DNA from: Dipodascopsis uninucleata var. uninucleata | Taxonomy: Eukaryota; Ascomycota; Lipomycetes; Lipomycetales; Lipomycetaceae | DNA: 64,000 nucleotides | Assembly: GCA_030568195.1 (NCBI GenBank) | Contig: JAJLTO010000002.1 | Location: 434,001 to 498,000, forward strand | Direction: 5' to 3' | Part shown: piece after piece, positions 20,361-31,543 of the stretch | How the letters are laid out: each line of letters starts with the position of its first letter | Position numbering within the stretch: position 1 is the stretch's first letter | Notes under the pieces: generated by a model | Database searches by the model: none | The model's input: only the letters and a program-made list of their open reading frames with translations | Told to the model about the DNA's origin: nothing | Program-made: the position numbers and the translations under genes

Positions 20361-22133
20361 ATGCACAGAATGGCGCTGGGTACCGATCCGATCCGCAACG
20401 CATCACCAGGAAGCAGAGATCTTGTAAATGATCTAAGCAAGCTCACAGTAATGACAAAAGAAAATCCAGAACGAGGAGCGGCGGATGATTATTCCAGCGT
20501 TTCAAGCGGTGGGGTTGACGACAGCAGTAGCATTTCAACCGTTGATGAGGAATCTACAAGATTAAAGCGTAAATGGAATCCTACGAAGGAAGAACAGGAT
20601 CAGGCTGCTAGGCTCAAAGATGAGGCTAATAAACTACTAGTGACTGGTAATTATACGCAGGCCATAGAAAAGTACACAGAGGCAATCGAACTCGATCCAG
20701 AAAAGGAGGTCTATTGGTCTAATCGAGCACAGGTAAGCATAAATGCGATGTTCTCCGGTCGTCTGCTGACGACCGTCATACGAAAGAAAAATTTTAGGTG
20801 TAGTATGGATGCTAATAGCATATGCATCCTGGTGATGCTTGTATAGGCGCATATTAAAGAGGAAGCTTATGGGAGCGCAATTGCCGATGCCACGGAAGCT
20901 ATCAGAATCAATTCAGCATACGTAAAGTCATATTATCGCAGAGCTGTCGCATATACTGCAATCCTACGGCCAAAGGATGCCCTGAGGGACTTTAATGCCG
21001 TCGTTCAGAAGGCTCCATCTGATAAAAGCGCTCGTATAAAGCGAGACGAGTGCCAGAAGCTCGTTAGACGCCTTGCGTTCGAGGCTGCGATAGAAGTTGA
21101 GGATGAGGTTCCTGTGTCGCAAACGATTGATTACATGTCAATGACTGTCGAAGACTCATACGATGGCGTGCGACTAGAAGTCGATGGCCAACTCAAGATT
21201 ACCCCTGAGTTTGTGCACGACATGATCGAGCGCTTCAAGAGTGGAAAGAAGCTTCATCGAAAATATGTCTTTGCTATCATCATTGAGACCATGAAGATTT
21301 TCATAGCGGAGCCCACCATGGTTGAAGTTGACGTCAAAAATGAGGAAACTATTACAGTTTGTGGCGATACACATGGTCAGTTCTTTGATCTCCTGGAGCT
21401 CTTTAGGATTAATGGTCCACCAGGTATAGGTCATAAGTTCTTGTTCAACGGAGATTTCGTAGATCGGGGATCATGGTCTACTGAAGTTGCATTGCTCTTG
21501 TTTTCTTATAAATGGCTATACCCTAAGGATTTTTTCCTGAACAGAGGCAACCACGAGGCAGATGATATGAATAAAGTATATGGTTTCGAAGGCGAGTGCA
21601 AGGCGAAATACTCTGAAAAGGTGTTTAAAGTATTTTCTGAAGCTTTCAGCAAGCTCCCATTGGCATCTCTGATAGGAAGCAGCTACCTTGTGTTGCACGG
21701 TGGTCTCTTCTCTGATGATAAAATTACTCTTGACGATGTTCGAAAGTTCAATCGTTTTAAGCAGAAGCAGCCGGGTCAGAGCGGCTTGATGATGGAGATG
21801 TTGTGGACGGATCCGCAGCCAATGCCTGGTAGAGGTCCTAGTAAAAGAGGTGTCGGCTTGCAATTTGGTCCAGATGTCACAAAAAGATTCTGTGAAAATA
21901 ACAATATCATGGCTGTTATTCGTAGTCATGAGGTTCGCATGGATGGTTATGAGGTTGAGCATGATGGTCGACTGATTACTGTGTTCTCTGCTCCTAACTA
22001 TTGCGATTCTCAAGGTAACAAGGGAGCTACTATTACTATCGATTCTAAGAACGAACTACACTTTAAGACGTTTGAGGCTGTCCCTCACCCAGATGTACGA
22101 CCGATGGCATATGCAAGCAATCTTATGATGTAG
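20361..22133 (+). CDS. PPT1: Serine/threonine protein phosphatase 5 (TPR phosphatase)
   Basis: Two exons (20361-20732, 20847-22133) give 552 aa. PP5 dephosphorylates Hsp90 and its co-chaperones; its TPR domain docks on the Hsp90 C-terminus and keeps the catalytic site shut. Residues about 78-190 contain the three TPRs (AARLKDEANKLLVTGNYTQA, then NRAQAHIKEEAYGSAIADA, then KSYYRRAVAY). The catalytic domain has every metal-site motif: GDTHG (about 21363), NGDFVDRG, RGNHEA, LHGGLF and APNYCD. The chain ends AYASNLMM, like the regulatory C-terminal helix of the family. The N-terminus is odd: about 78 residues rich in Ser and Asp precede the first TPR, where most PP5 proteins have 20-30. The ATG at 20361 is the first in frame; a start at the second Met (codon 4) would change little. 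Confidence 0.93.
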
Positions 22134-22969
22134 AAAGTACCAGTATGAGTACATAGCTGTGTTTGAATTATTAGCTGTGCAAGCTCAACGAATAAGGTGA
22201 ATTCAAACAACGAAATCGATCGCGTTGCGCAACTTTAACTTTTAAAAGCTATACGCATACTTATGTTTTAATAGATTGATTTGACTATTTGTTGCGCATG
22301 TGTTATTTAGTATTTTCACAACGGTTGATCAAAACATCGCATATCTTACATTACATGGTTATGTCTATTATAATTTGTGATACCGTTTGATATTTTCTTG
22401 TTTTTTGGTGGCATCAATAATTACATGACTTATCTTCTATATAATATAGGTCATGCGAATTTTTATTATTGATTGTATTGTCAAAATCGATAACTCATCA
22501 ATTCTGTATATGACATTGTTGATAGTATATGTTTTTTCCTGTCTAATATTACATGACAGCTTATGCTTCATTCATTTCTTGTTGTATTTATGCATATAAG
22601 TCGACTTAATATTCTATTCGTTAAACATTATGAGTTTCTTGTAGATGAGTTTATCCTTGCGTAGGAGAAATGTATATTACTCTATATATACAAATTACTA
22701 GTGTTAATATCGCCTTTTACTTCCTATCTATACAACTCATGGAATGTAAAAAAAAAACATAAACAGACTGTTAGAAATTAATTTACATATGAACTAGATT
22801 GCGTAGTAGCATATAAGTGAAGCTATATAAATAAATGACCACAAGAAAATAAAAGTAGATAATTAATTTGAATGATAGACTTGTTTCGTTCATAGTCGCT
22901 ACTAGAGTACGCAATTGCGAAAAATAAAGGCAACTAACGTTTATTTATAAAAATAAACACTAGAATCCC
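22134..22969. other. Convergent 3' spacer
   Basis: 836 AT-rich bases between PP5 and the AP-2 mu stop. No gene or structured RNA recognised. Contains an A9 tract near 22748. Confidence 0.5.
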
Positions 22970-24565
22970 TCAGAACTATTTAAGGTTTGTTAATAAATAA
23001 TAAAAATCACCAGAGACTTTTCAATCAGTAATTTGTACTTACTCTTATTTCATAAGAACCAGCTCGAACGACATAACGAACCCACTTGACAGAAGAATAA
23101 TTTGATTTTTCAAATACCTTTAAGTATCTAACCAATAATCCGGAACTTGTAAACATCATAAGTGAGAATTGCATCGATACCGGTGGTCGCGACCACACTT
23201 TTGTGTTTGTCATGGAAGATAGTAGCTCAGCTTGGCCCGAGAAAACATACTCGGCACCACCAGTGAACCGAGCAATGCGCCATATAATAGCGTTCTCAGA
23301 TGGCTCATACTTCGATTTGCCTTGAGTTACATGGCTTGTGACAGATGCAGTATTCAATGGAGTTGGGATCTTAATAATAACGTTGGTTGCAAATAGCTTA
23401 GATCCGAATGTTGCTTTAACCGCAACTTCATAATCTACTCTGATCTTGCCCACCTCGTTAACCAAGACATGTACCCTGAATGGCAGATTAATGTTCTCCG
23501 TTGCTCTGTATTTCATCAATTCAAATTCTCCATCAGGCGGAATAAAACTAATAGTTCTGTCTGCATCAAATCTACCGAGTCTAACACATTGGTGAAACTG
23601 GCAATCTTCTAAGTTAACAGATCCAGCAGCGGCCTTTGATGTTTTGTGACCACCCTCCATCTGTAATTCATCAGCCTTATCAAATAAGAGACTATCGTTG
23701 AGACCAAACTTGCATTCCGGCATTCCTGATAAGAAAGCTCGTAAGACAATCTGACCCGTTACATCTGCGCGCAGAACATTTCCAGTAGCACTCATCAGAA
23801 GGTTAACATCTTCGTACACATCTACGAATACCTCGTTACGGCGGTATCGGATATCCTCACGACGCCACGACATAGCGCCAGTCGCTTGCATAGTAATTTT
23901 TGAAGAATCCTCCTGGTAACAGATGTCAGTAAAGGAATTAATAGTCCTGACTACATGTACACATACCGGTCGCATTTCAGACTTGATTCCTTCCGTCATA
24001 ATATACATTTTAAGCGTGTCAGTTTCAGTGTTCTGTGGATAGCCAAAATCCATGACCTCTGTTCGATAACCAAGAGTTAGTAGCAAATATACCCATAATA
24101 ATCAAGCATAAATAACCTACAACACATACCATCTAAGAGTTCGTAGATTAAGGTAAAATTGCTCTTAACAGATTCCTCATCAAATTTGCCAAAATATGCT
24201 TTTCCTAGTGCTATAATTTTGTACAAGAACTCGAATGAGAGCGCAACATCCACATTATGCCTTGAGATAACAACAAGATAGATATTTTCATGTTTGACAT
24301 GGCAAAATGTCGTAGTTCCAAGTGTCAATACCGGTGATCGTATCTATAGAGATTCAGTTCGCATGTAACTCGATTAGAATGTTTCATTTCGCCTACACTT
24401 AACCTCCTGCCGCTTGCCCAGTAAGAATGTCCATCTACTTACATCTGGATTTGATATGACTTGAATACGAAATAAATCGGCAATACTTTTTCGCAAGCTA
24501 TCACGATATAATCGCGAAATTAGGACCTCACCCTTTTGATTATAGATCAAAACTGCTGAGATCAT
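22970..24565 (-). CDS. APM4: AP-2 clathrin adaptor complex, medium (mu) subunit
   Basis: Four exons (24565-24443, 24343-24130, 24058-23043, 22975-22970) give 452 aa. Mu2 binds YxxPhi sorting signals and PIP2 at the plasma membrane during clathrin endocytosis. The longin-like N-domain opens MISAVLIYNQKGEVLISRLY; the linker gives ELLDEVMDFGYPQNTETDTL; the mu-homology domain has GWRREDIRYRRNEVFVDV-like, SGMPECKFGLNDS, CVRLGRFDADRTISFIPPDG and PTPLNTASVTS motifs. GYPQNTET and the WRRE---YRRNE run point to AP-2 rather than AP-1 or AP-3. Introns 1 and 2 are GT-AG; intron 2 has a TACTAAC. The very end is uncertain: splicing at GTAAGT 23042 to AG 22976 gives ...YEIRF, close to the family's YETRC end, whereas read-through gives YEIRVSTNY and a stop at 23025. 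Confidence 0.9.
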
Positions 24566-25722
24566 GGTTCGTCTGTAATCAAGCGGCTATGTCGGTAGAA
24601 ATAAATATCGATATATATATATAGAAAATTATATTAACATAAGAATATATCCGCAGACTAGAAGTGTCATACGATATCTACACTGTATACCATGCAAGTA
24701 TAGCTATCTCAATTGGTCTTTTGCTTTCGGGCCTTAGATGTAAGCCAAAACCTGGAAGATAAAAGAATTGAATTGACTATTCTTTTCTCCTTAATTCTGT
24801 AACACAACTCGCACTTTCCTCTTATTATAGTCTTTACTCTTCTCGTACAGATTCTTTTAAATTTGTATATAAAGCGTACTGTCTAATTTTGAAGGCTCGA
24901 AATGCCGAATTATTGTAAGGTTAGTCTGTAGATCGTGACTTAGTTGCTGATTTCGCACTTCTATCGACCAATATGGTTCAATAATATAAACGCTTCCAAT
25001 TCTCAAAATGTATACGTCGAAATAAAAGATTCACGTACAATTTACTAGATAGGATCGAATCATCAAAAGTGTAGCCAGAAGTCAAAAGCAGGTATATCTT
25101 CAGTTTGCTGTTGAGATTCTGTCATGATATTGAAAACACCCGGCTCAATATTTAATCTTTTTAAAAACGTCGACTAGGGTAGGATTTTACGACTGTTCGC
25201 GCACATCGCATACGAAGATCCAGTTCGAGGGTCCATTGCACTATAACAAGTCTAGACTTATACATTATGTCGCATGATTATCTCATTGATGTCTACATAT
25301 TCTTGTGAAGATAATCTCATCCGAATGTCCATAGACTCTGCAGAAGAAACATTGAAAGCCTGGCGTGAAACGATGAATTTGGCATAGAAATAAAACTTGC
25401 AATTCTATTACCCATCTTCTATATGGGCATGAATAACAAAATTAAAAATAACCGGCACTTCGCAACCATAAACAAGAAAATAGAGATGTATACAAAAGAA
25501 TAGTCATAAAATTTATAATCTCAAGTATCCAAATTACCTGGTGAGGCCAGAAATGCGACTAGAAATATAGTCGAGCAAGCTCGGCATATTTAAAAAAAAT
25601 AGAACAAAAAGTAGAAGGCAGTACTCTAAAAGGCTCTGCATATAGAAAAAAATTAAGAAGTGTAATACACCAGTGTATTAATTACATGATGTCAAGTAAA
25701 ATCTGACACGGTCGTGATTTAC
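24566..25722. other. Tandem intergenic spacer
   Basis: 1157 bases upstream of the AP-2 mu start and downstream of the succinyl-CoA ligase stop. AT-rich; an ATATAT tract at about 24608-24622. No gene recognised. Confidence 0.5.
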
Positions 25723-27165
25723 TTACAACAAATCGTATTTAACGAACTCCTCATACAAGGTCTTTCCTAGACGAGCAGGACTCTTCTCAACCGCAACACC
25801 AGCAGCAGTAAGAGAAGCAATCTTGGAGTCGGCACCACCCTTTCCACCGGAAATGATAGCACCAGCGTGACCCATACGACGTCCAGGTGGGGCGGAGACA
25901 CCAGCGATGAAAGAGCAAACTGGCTTAGGAACGGCGCGAGAAAGATTGTATTCCTTAAGAAACTCGGCAGCATCCTCCTCGGCAGATCCACCAATTTCAC
26001 CAATCATAATGATACCATCAGTCTCCTCATCGTCAAGGAAAACCTTAAGAGCATCAATGAAATTAGTACCACTGAATGGATCACCGCCAATACCGATAAC
26101 AAGACTCTGACCAAGACCGACGTTGGTGGTCTGGTTGACAGCCTCATAGGTGAGAGTACCAGAACGAGAAACAATACCAATTCTTCCACGCTTATGGATG
26201 TACGAAGGCATGATACCAATCTTGCATTGTTCAGGAGCGATAATACCAGGGCAGTTAGGACCAACTAAGCGAGTCTTGCTCTGGCTGTTAAGCATATCGA
26301 CAACGCGAACCATGTCATGCTGAGGAATACCCTCAGTGATACAGACTGCAAGAGGAATCTCAGCCTTGATAGCCTCCTCAATTGAAGCAGCTGCAAGTGG
26401 AGGAGGAACGAAGATGGCTGTAGCGGTAGCACCAGTCTCCTTTACAGCTTCTTCGACAGTGCCGAAAATCGGTAGTCCCAAGTGAGTCTGGCCAGCCTTC
26501 TTCGGGTTGGTTCCACCGACAACCTATTGATAAAGAAAACAATTTGTTAGGACCAATAAGCAGTACTAAACAATTCTACAAAGCGAAAAGTATATACTTT
26601 TGTTCCATATTCAATAGCCTGCGTAGCATGAAAAGTACCCTGCCTTCCAGTGAAACGTGCAAAGAAAGTTAGTATCATAGCTGTTCGCGATCCATCGACT
26701 GAAAAATAAGACTATAGGAAATACTTATCTTGGAAGATAACTTTGGTATCACCGTTAATTCTAAGGTTTTTCACGGTATCCGCATAATCCCTGCGAGCTG
26801 AGGAAGAGCTGAATCCACGTCGACCAGCAACAGACCTGTAAAAGAAAAAAACATAATAATTAATATAATCATAGGATGAAACTATATACTCATAGTTAAA
26901 TAGAATCACGAGTACTATGCAGAAAGAAAAAGCATAAAAGAGCGATTGAACAACAAAAAGAAGGAAGGCAGACGAATAACCGTTATTCCATACGCATCCG
27001 CATCACTACAATGATCAATTACCCACTAGGCATAATCCACAATCAATCCACATGCACACGATACACAGCAGAAATAAGATGAAATAAAAAGATTACTTGT
27101 GATTAATAACAAAAACCCACTTACTTGACTCCCTGTCTCGCAAAGATAGTTCTAACAGATGACAT
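25723..27165 (-). CDS. LSC1: Succinyl-CoA ligase alpha subunit, mitochondrial
   Basis: Four exons (27165-27125, 26835-26729, 26656-26598, 26523-25723) give 335 aa. The enzyme converts succinyl-CoA, ADP/GDP and phosphate to succinate and ATP/GTP in the TCA cycle. The N-terminus ([20 protein letters not shown] then GFSSSSARR) is an Arg/Ser-rich, acid-poor mitochondrial presequence. Then come [20 protein letters not shown] (CoA-binding loop), [17 protein letters not shown], and [18 protein letters not shown] with the phosphorylated His (near 25867). The chain ends [11 protein letters not shown] without truncation. Intron 1 is 289 bases and intron 3 is 74, both GT-AG. Intron 2 (26728-26657) must be removed as AT-AC to encode the invariant QGFTG; a GT-AG alternative exists that would replace GFTGR with DK (see findings). 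Confidence 0.93.
26657..26728 (-). other. AT-AC intron in the succinyl-CoA ligase alpha gene
   Basis: 72-base intron 2. Donor AAG/ATAAGTATT, perfect branch site TACTAAC, then TTTCTTTGCAC as a pyrimidine-rich end with terminal AC. Removing it joins CAAG to GTTTC and yields [11 protein letters not shown]. Confidence 0.8.
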
Positions 27166-28843
27166 ATTTGCTATTGTTTGCTTTACGGATAATAAACCCC
27201 CGGTTAATTTTTTCCTTTAAAAAAGAGCTCAAAAATCTGTTGCTAAGCTAAACAACAAATTCTAGTTAAGCACTTCAAAGATAGAAGAACAGTCGACTTG
27301 ATTGACGAAAAAATTAAAGTAAAAGAAAGAAATAAAAAAGATGGATGAAAAGAGAAAATCCAAAAAAGGTACAGACCAGCGAATGTTATTTTGCTACCGA
27401 ACCGACAACTGCTGCGAAGTAGGAAAAGGTAAATTTATAGCGGGAGGAAGAAGTCGGATTAGCGAGCACTTTTAGTTGTAGGAAACTTGCCGCCCTCTCA
27501 GTTACCCGTCGCGTACATACAATTCTCCCACAACAGAAATTGTCATACTCTCAACTTATCATTTTTACATTTATCCAGAATGCCAAACCAGTACCATGTA
27601 GTACATCAGCACCATGCTAGAGCGAAATATGTCTTGCACTTATAGAAATAGGAACTTCTATAATACAGGTTTAATAAAACTGAAAACGCGTAATAATATT
27701 GCATTGTCCCAGAAGGTGGATTGTTATGAATGAATGACTATTTTATATACCGAAGGCATCTGAGTAATGCAGCTATAAGGCAGCATATCATCGTAGAGTT
27801 ATATCTCTAAATGCATAGTAACAAGGGACCTCATAAATTATGCAGTTATTCAGTAAGAGAAATGAATTGAGGGTGCATCTCTTACGACGTTGTTGCTATC
27901 GGAAGTGTGCAACACTCTCGTCGGATACAGGGCAATGAAGTCTGTAACCCGCAAAGATTGTGCTATTCAGTTCTGAAGTATATAGCAGCACGATTCGTGA
28001 CTGAGTTCCAGACACTAACGCCACTGTTGAAGTTTGTGTAACAGCGGTGTCGAACATATTCCCAGCTCGTCAGCCTGATACCTGTGCTGCCTGCGACATA
28101 AGTTACAATCGTCGCTACTATTCAATTCTGGTAGTCGGCAAGCCTTCAGACTCACGTTTCCGTATGGAATGTGCAGTATTACATGGCTATAACCCAATTC
28201 TAATGTTATGTCTGAATGCTTGCTTGGCCAATGTGGACGATCAATTGTCGGCAAAAAGAAACTCCGAAGTAGGAGAGCATTAGAACCGGAAAACACTAGA
28301 ATTAGAGATATTGTACTTGCGCACTAGCGAGCAGCTTTAAATAGGCTATCAATTACTAAATTACATAAACATTTACTTTCTTAATCTCGTCTAACCACTA
28401 AACATACTACTAACTGCGGATCATCTGCTTTAAGATAGTTGAAATCTTGTTCATTCTCTTCGCACTAAGAAGGTACGCATGTGAGCGAAGAGATAGGGGC
28501 ATAAGCCGCACACGACGATTTAACATCCGCTGACTTTAACGAAATAAACTAACTTCAAAAAATAGCAGGACTGAACGTCCGTCTTTCCCATAACTTTTCT
28601 ATTCATGTACGCATGTGAGCGTGTATTTTTAAATATATATGTAACTGATTTCTATCATAGTACTGATTCATGCCTTTCTTCAAATCAAGAAAGTCCAATT
28701 TGAAAGAGAAGAAACCAACACCATGACTTATGTAACATAACCTATACGAAGAAATATATAACAGAATACATTAATTTCACAGCCAGGATATCATTTCATA
28801 CTTGCAAAATACGAAGATGCTCGTGAATCCTATATAAGCCAAC
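27166..28843. other. Tandem intergenic spacer with a small repeat/hairpin
   Basis: 1678 bases upstream of the succinyl-CoA ligase start and downstream of the Ser3 stop. The first about 400 bases (poly-A-rich in plus sense) look like the ligase promoter. Overlapping ORFs at about 28015-28296 on both strands have no recognisable family. A 15-base direct repeat GTACGCATGTGAGCG lies at 28473-28487 and 28607-28621; the first copy overlaps a perfect 8-bp inverted repeat CTCTTCGC/GCGAAGAG (28456-28463 and 28485-28492). Confidence 0.4.
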
Positions 28844-30286
28844 TTAGTACAAAAGACGAGTAAGAATCTTGAAAGGAGTACGCTCGAGCTTCTCATAAAG
28901 CTCACGGATATCCTCTGCATTGACATCAGAAATATCAGCCATCAAGTATGCAATGTCACCACGCGAGTCAGAGAATTGCTTATCAATATTATGCTCCGAA
29001 AAAATCTCATTTACAGTGCGGAGGACACCAGGAACGTTAGAGTGAACGTACAACACTCTAACATGGTTTTCCTCTTCGAGAGTGAGTGAGCGGAGAGACA
29101 CCTCTGGGAAGTTAACGGCACCAATTGTGCTTCCTTCGTTGATGTATCGAACAAGGGCCTGTCCAACTTCGACTCCAATAGCGCTCTGCGCCTCCTCGGT
29201 ACTACCTCCAATATGAGGAGTCAAGATCAAATTCTTTTGAGAAGAGAGCTCAGTAAAGAATTCGTTCAAACTATCATCGAAGAATAGACCGTTCTTGGCG
29301 GGTTCGTTGGGATACACATCAAGAGCTGCACCAGCAATCTTGCCAGTCTTCATAGCATTGACTAATGCTGGGATGTCAACAACAGTACCACGACTGGCAT
29401 TGATTAAGTAGCTGCCGTTCTTCATAGCAGAAAACTGAGGAGCGCCAATCAAGTTCTCCGTCTCAGGAAGTGCTGGAACATGGCAAGTAACGAAATCGGC
29501 TTCCTTCAAAAGGTCGTCCAGAGTTGCAACCTGCTTAGCAGTACCCAAACCCATGATAGGAAGTGTATCATAGTAGACAACGGACATACCCATTGATTCT
29601 GCCAAAACACTGAGCTGAGCACCAATGTGTCCATAACCGATAATTCCAAGAGTCTTACCACGAATCTCCCAGCATCCTGCGCTCACCTTGTTCCACTCAC
29701 CACGAGCCATCTCTCTCGCTCGGTCAGTGAACTGTCTAGCAAGAGCGATCATTTCTCCAATGACGAGCTCAGCAACACTACGAGAATTTGAGAATGGAGA
29801 ATTGAACACTGCAATGCCGTGCTTAGCAGCATATTCAGTATCGACCTGGTTGACGCCGATACAGAAGCATCCGATGACAACCAAGTTACGAGCCTCTGCC
29901 AAAACTTTCGCAGTCAGCTTAGTTTTCGAGCGGATACCAATGGCATGAAAATCTCGAATCTTCTCGATAAGTTCTTCTTCAGGGAGAGAAGTTTTGTGAA
30001 ATTCTACCTGGTATCCCTGGTCTTTCAAGATATCAACAGCCGTTTGGTTCACGTTCTCGAGCAACAAAATCTTGATGTCTTCTGTAGCGAACGGCTTGAG
30101 TACCTTTGCCGAAGGGAACTTTATTGATGTCCGTCTTTGGTTCGGGAAGTATGAAGTTGGCGGCGAACCGGAGAAATGGCTCGGAGAGCCAGCTGGAAGG
30201 AACGACGACTGAGGGGACGAACTCAATTTAACCGAGTTCTGCAATGAGTTTGACAACTCGCTGTTGATATATCTTGGTGAAGTCAT
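28844..30286 (-). CDS. SER3: D-3-phosphoglycerate dehydrogenase
   Basis: Single exon, 480 aa, start ATG at 30286. It catalyses the first committed step of serine synthesis, 3-phosphoglycerate to 3-phosphohydroxypyruvate, with NAD+. After a Ser/Pro-rich leader of about 65 residues (yeast Ser3/Ser33 have a similar leader) the chain reads KVLKPFATEDIKILLLENVN. The catalytic D-isomer dehydrogenase core shows GKTLGIIGYGHIGAQLSVLA (nucleotide-binding GxGxxG), INASRGTVVD, AALDVYPNEP and LILTPHIGGSTEEAQ (catalytic His). A C-terminal ACT domain (RVLYVHSNVPGVLRTVNEIF) ends ILTRLLY and is the likely serine-feedback site. The leader has several SP/SS sites that could be phosphorylated. No introns and no defects. 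Confidence 0.95.
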   Translation of the reverse strand: MTSPRYINSELSNSLQNSVKLSSSPQSSFLPAGSPSHFSGSPPTSYFPNQRRTSIKFPSAKVLKPFATEDIKILLLENVNQTAVDILKDQGYQVEFHKTSLPEEELIEKIRDFHAIGIRSKTKLTAKVLAEARNLVVIGCFCIGVNQVDTEYAAKHGIAVFNSPFSNSRSVAELVIGEMIALARQFTDRAREMARGEWNKVSAGCWEIRGKTLGIIGYGHIGAQLSVLAESMGMSVVYYDTLPIMGLGTAKQVATLDDLLKEADFVTCHVPALPETENLIGAPQFSAMKNGSYLINASRGTVVDIPALVNAMKTGKIAGAALDVYPNEPAKNGLFFDDSLNEFFTELSSQKNLILTPHIGGSTEEAQSAIGVEVGQALVRYINEGSTIGAVNFPEVSLRSLTLEEENHVRVLYVHSNVPGVLRTVNEIFSEHNIDKQFSDSRGDIAYLMADISDVNAEDIRELYEKLERTPFKILTRLLY

Positions 30287-31543
30287 TGTTCCTTAATACT
30301 AACACTATTTACGCTACTTCTAGCTATGGAAAAATTTATATATAGCGAATTTATTCAGATGTTCTTTTTGACGCTGATAAGAATACTCAAGCCGATATTA
30401 TACCTTTAATTCGAGTTGCTCTGTAGCACTGTGTTAGTTCTACTATATATGTATTAATATTACCATGCAATTTTAATCCCGTAGGATAATGACGCCGCTG
30501 GCCTTTTAAGTCTTAACATCATCACACTTACACAATATGGTTGATCCGAAATATATTTCAATTATAAAGAAATATTTTGTAGTTTTAGATTCGATTTCTG
30601 GAAAACCAGCAGAATTGAAACTTTTATAGGTCACAAATCAAATATACTAAGAACTTATGACTCTTTTTGCTGAGAAATATAGAACAAGACGAGAGAATTT
30701 TTCCTCGAGCGAGAAAAAAATTTAATTTGGTAACGGGAAATGACGCCACAGTGGCTCCTATTTATGGAATTGGTTCTAACGCACTGCCACATATTATTGG
30801 GCGAAAAAAGGTGCTACATAATTTAAGATTTTTATATAATAATCTTAATAAATTCTGTCAACTAATAAAGGAATATGCTGGTACGGATAGCATAGGTAGA
30901 GGACATCTAGAAACATGTATTACTCAACTGTGTTTTATCTTTCAAATTGTTTAAGAAATGAGACAGAAAGCCTATGTTAACATAGATAACCGAGTGCCAT
31001 GTTGATAGGGATCCCAATGGTAAAGCTAATCAACTGTTAACTACTACTAACTCTATATGAAAAAGCAAATACAAACTGGCAGATACAGGGCTAAATCTCG
31101 ATGTCCATTTCATGCACAGCATAACGCTTATTTTACAATACAGAACTGCTATCGAAGATTTGAGAGCATATATATTTCTACGTATGACGCTGAAATCCGT
31201 TGCAGACAAAAGAACGAGCCGAAAAAAAGTGCCATCTCTATGGCAATCAAAATAAACAAAAATTATAGCTCAGAACATACATATGTACATGTGATATATA
31301 CATCTGTATTAGTAGAAATATGCGAATGATTCAATGGCAAGAATACTAATCGAATAAACTAAACAAAAATTTTATTAGAGATTTATACATGAAATATCAA
31401 ATGGAGTTCCTTCAGATAGTTGAAAATAAAACTCATAAATATTAGCACATCCAGAAACCAGGTTTTATACGATTTTAATTGAAAAAAAGAACGAAAAAAA
31501 GTTATTCCAAGTAGACATCCGCCAAATATCCTGATGAAGATGA
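30287..31543. other. Tandem intergenic spacer
   Basis: 1257 bases between the Ser3 start and the NAP1 stop. Very AT-rich. A plus-strand frame at about 30667-30954 is open but starts with TTG and has no recognisable motif; another at 31057-31329 has an ATG but looks random. I would not call either a gene. Confidence 0.4.

Noticed and set aside
21516-22013. Minus-strand 165-codon frame
   Set aside because: Antisense to the PP5 catalytic domain; no family features.
26657-26728. U12-type (minor spliceosome) interpretation of the AT-AC introns
   Set aside because: The donors are ATAAGT rather than ATATCC, and the branch sites are TACTRAC rather than TTCCTTAAC, so a U2-type reading fits better.
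30667-30954. 95-codon plus-strand frame upstream of Ser3
   Set aside because: No ATG start (TTG), no recognised motif and no convincing splice junctions.
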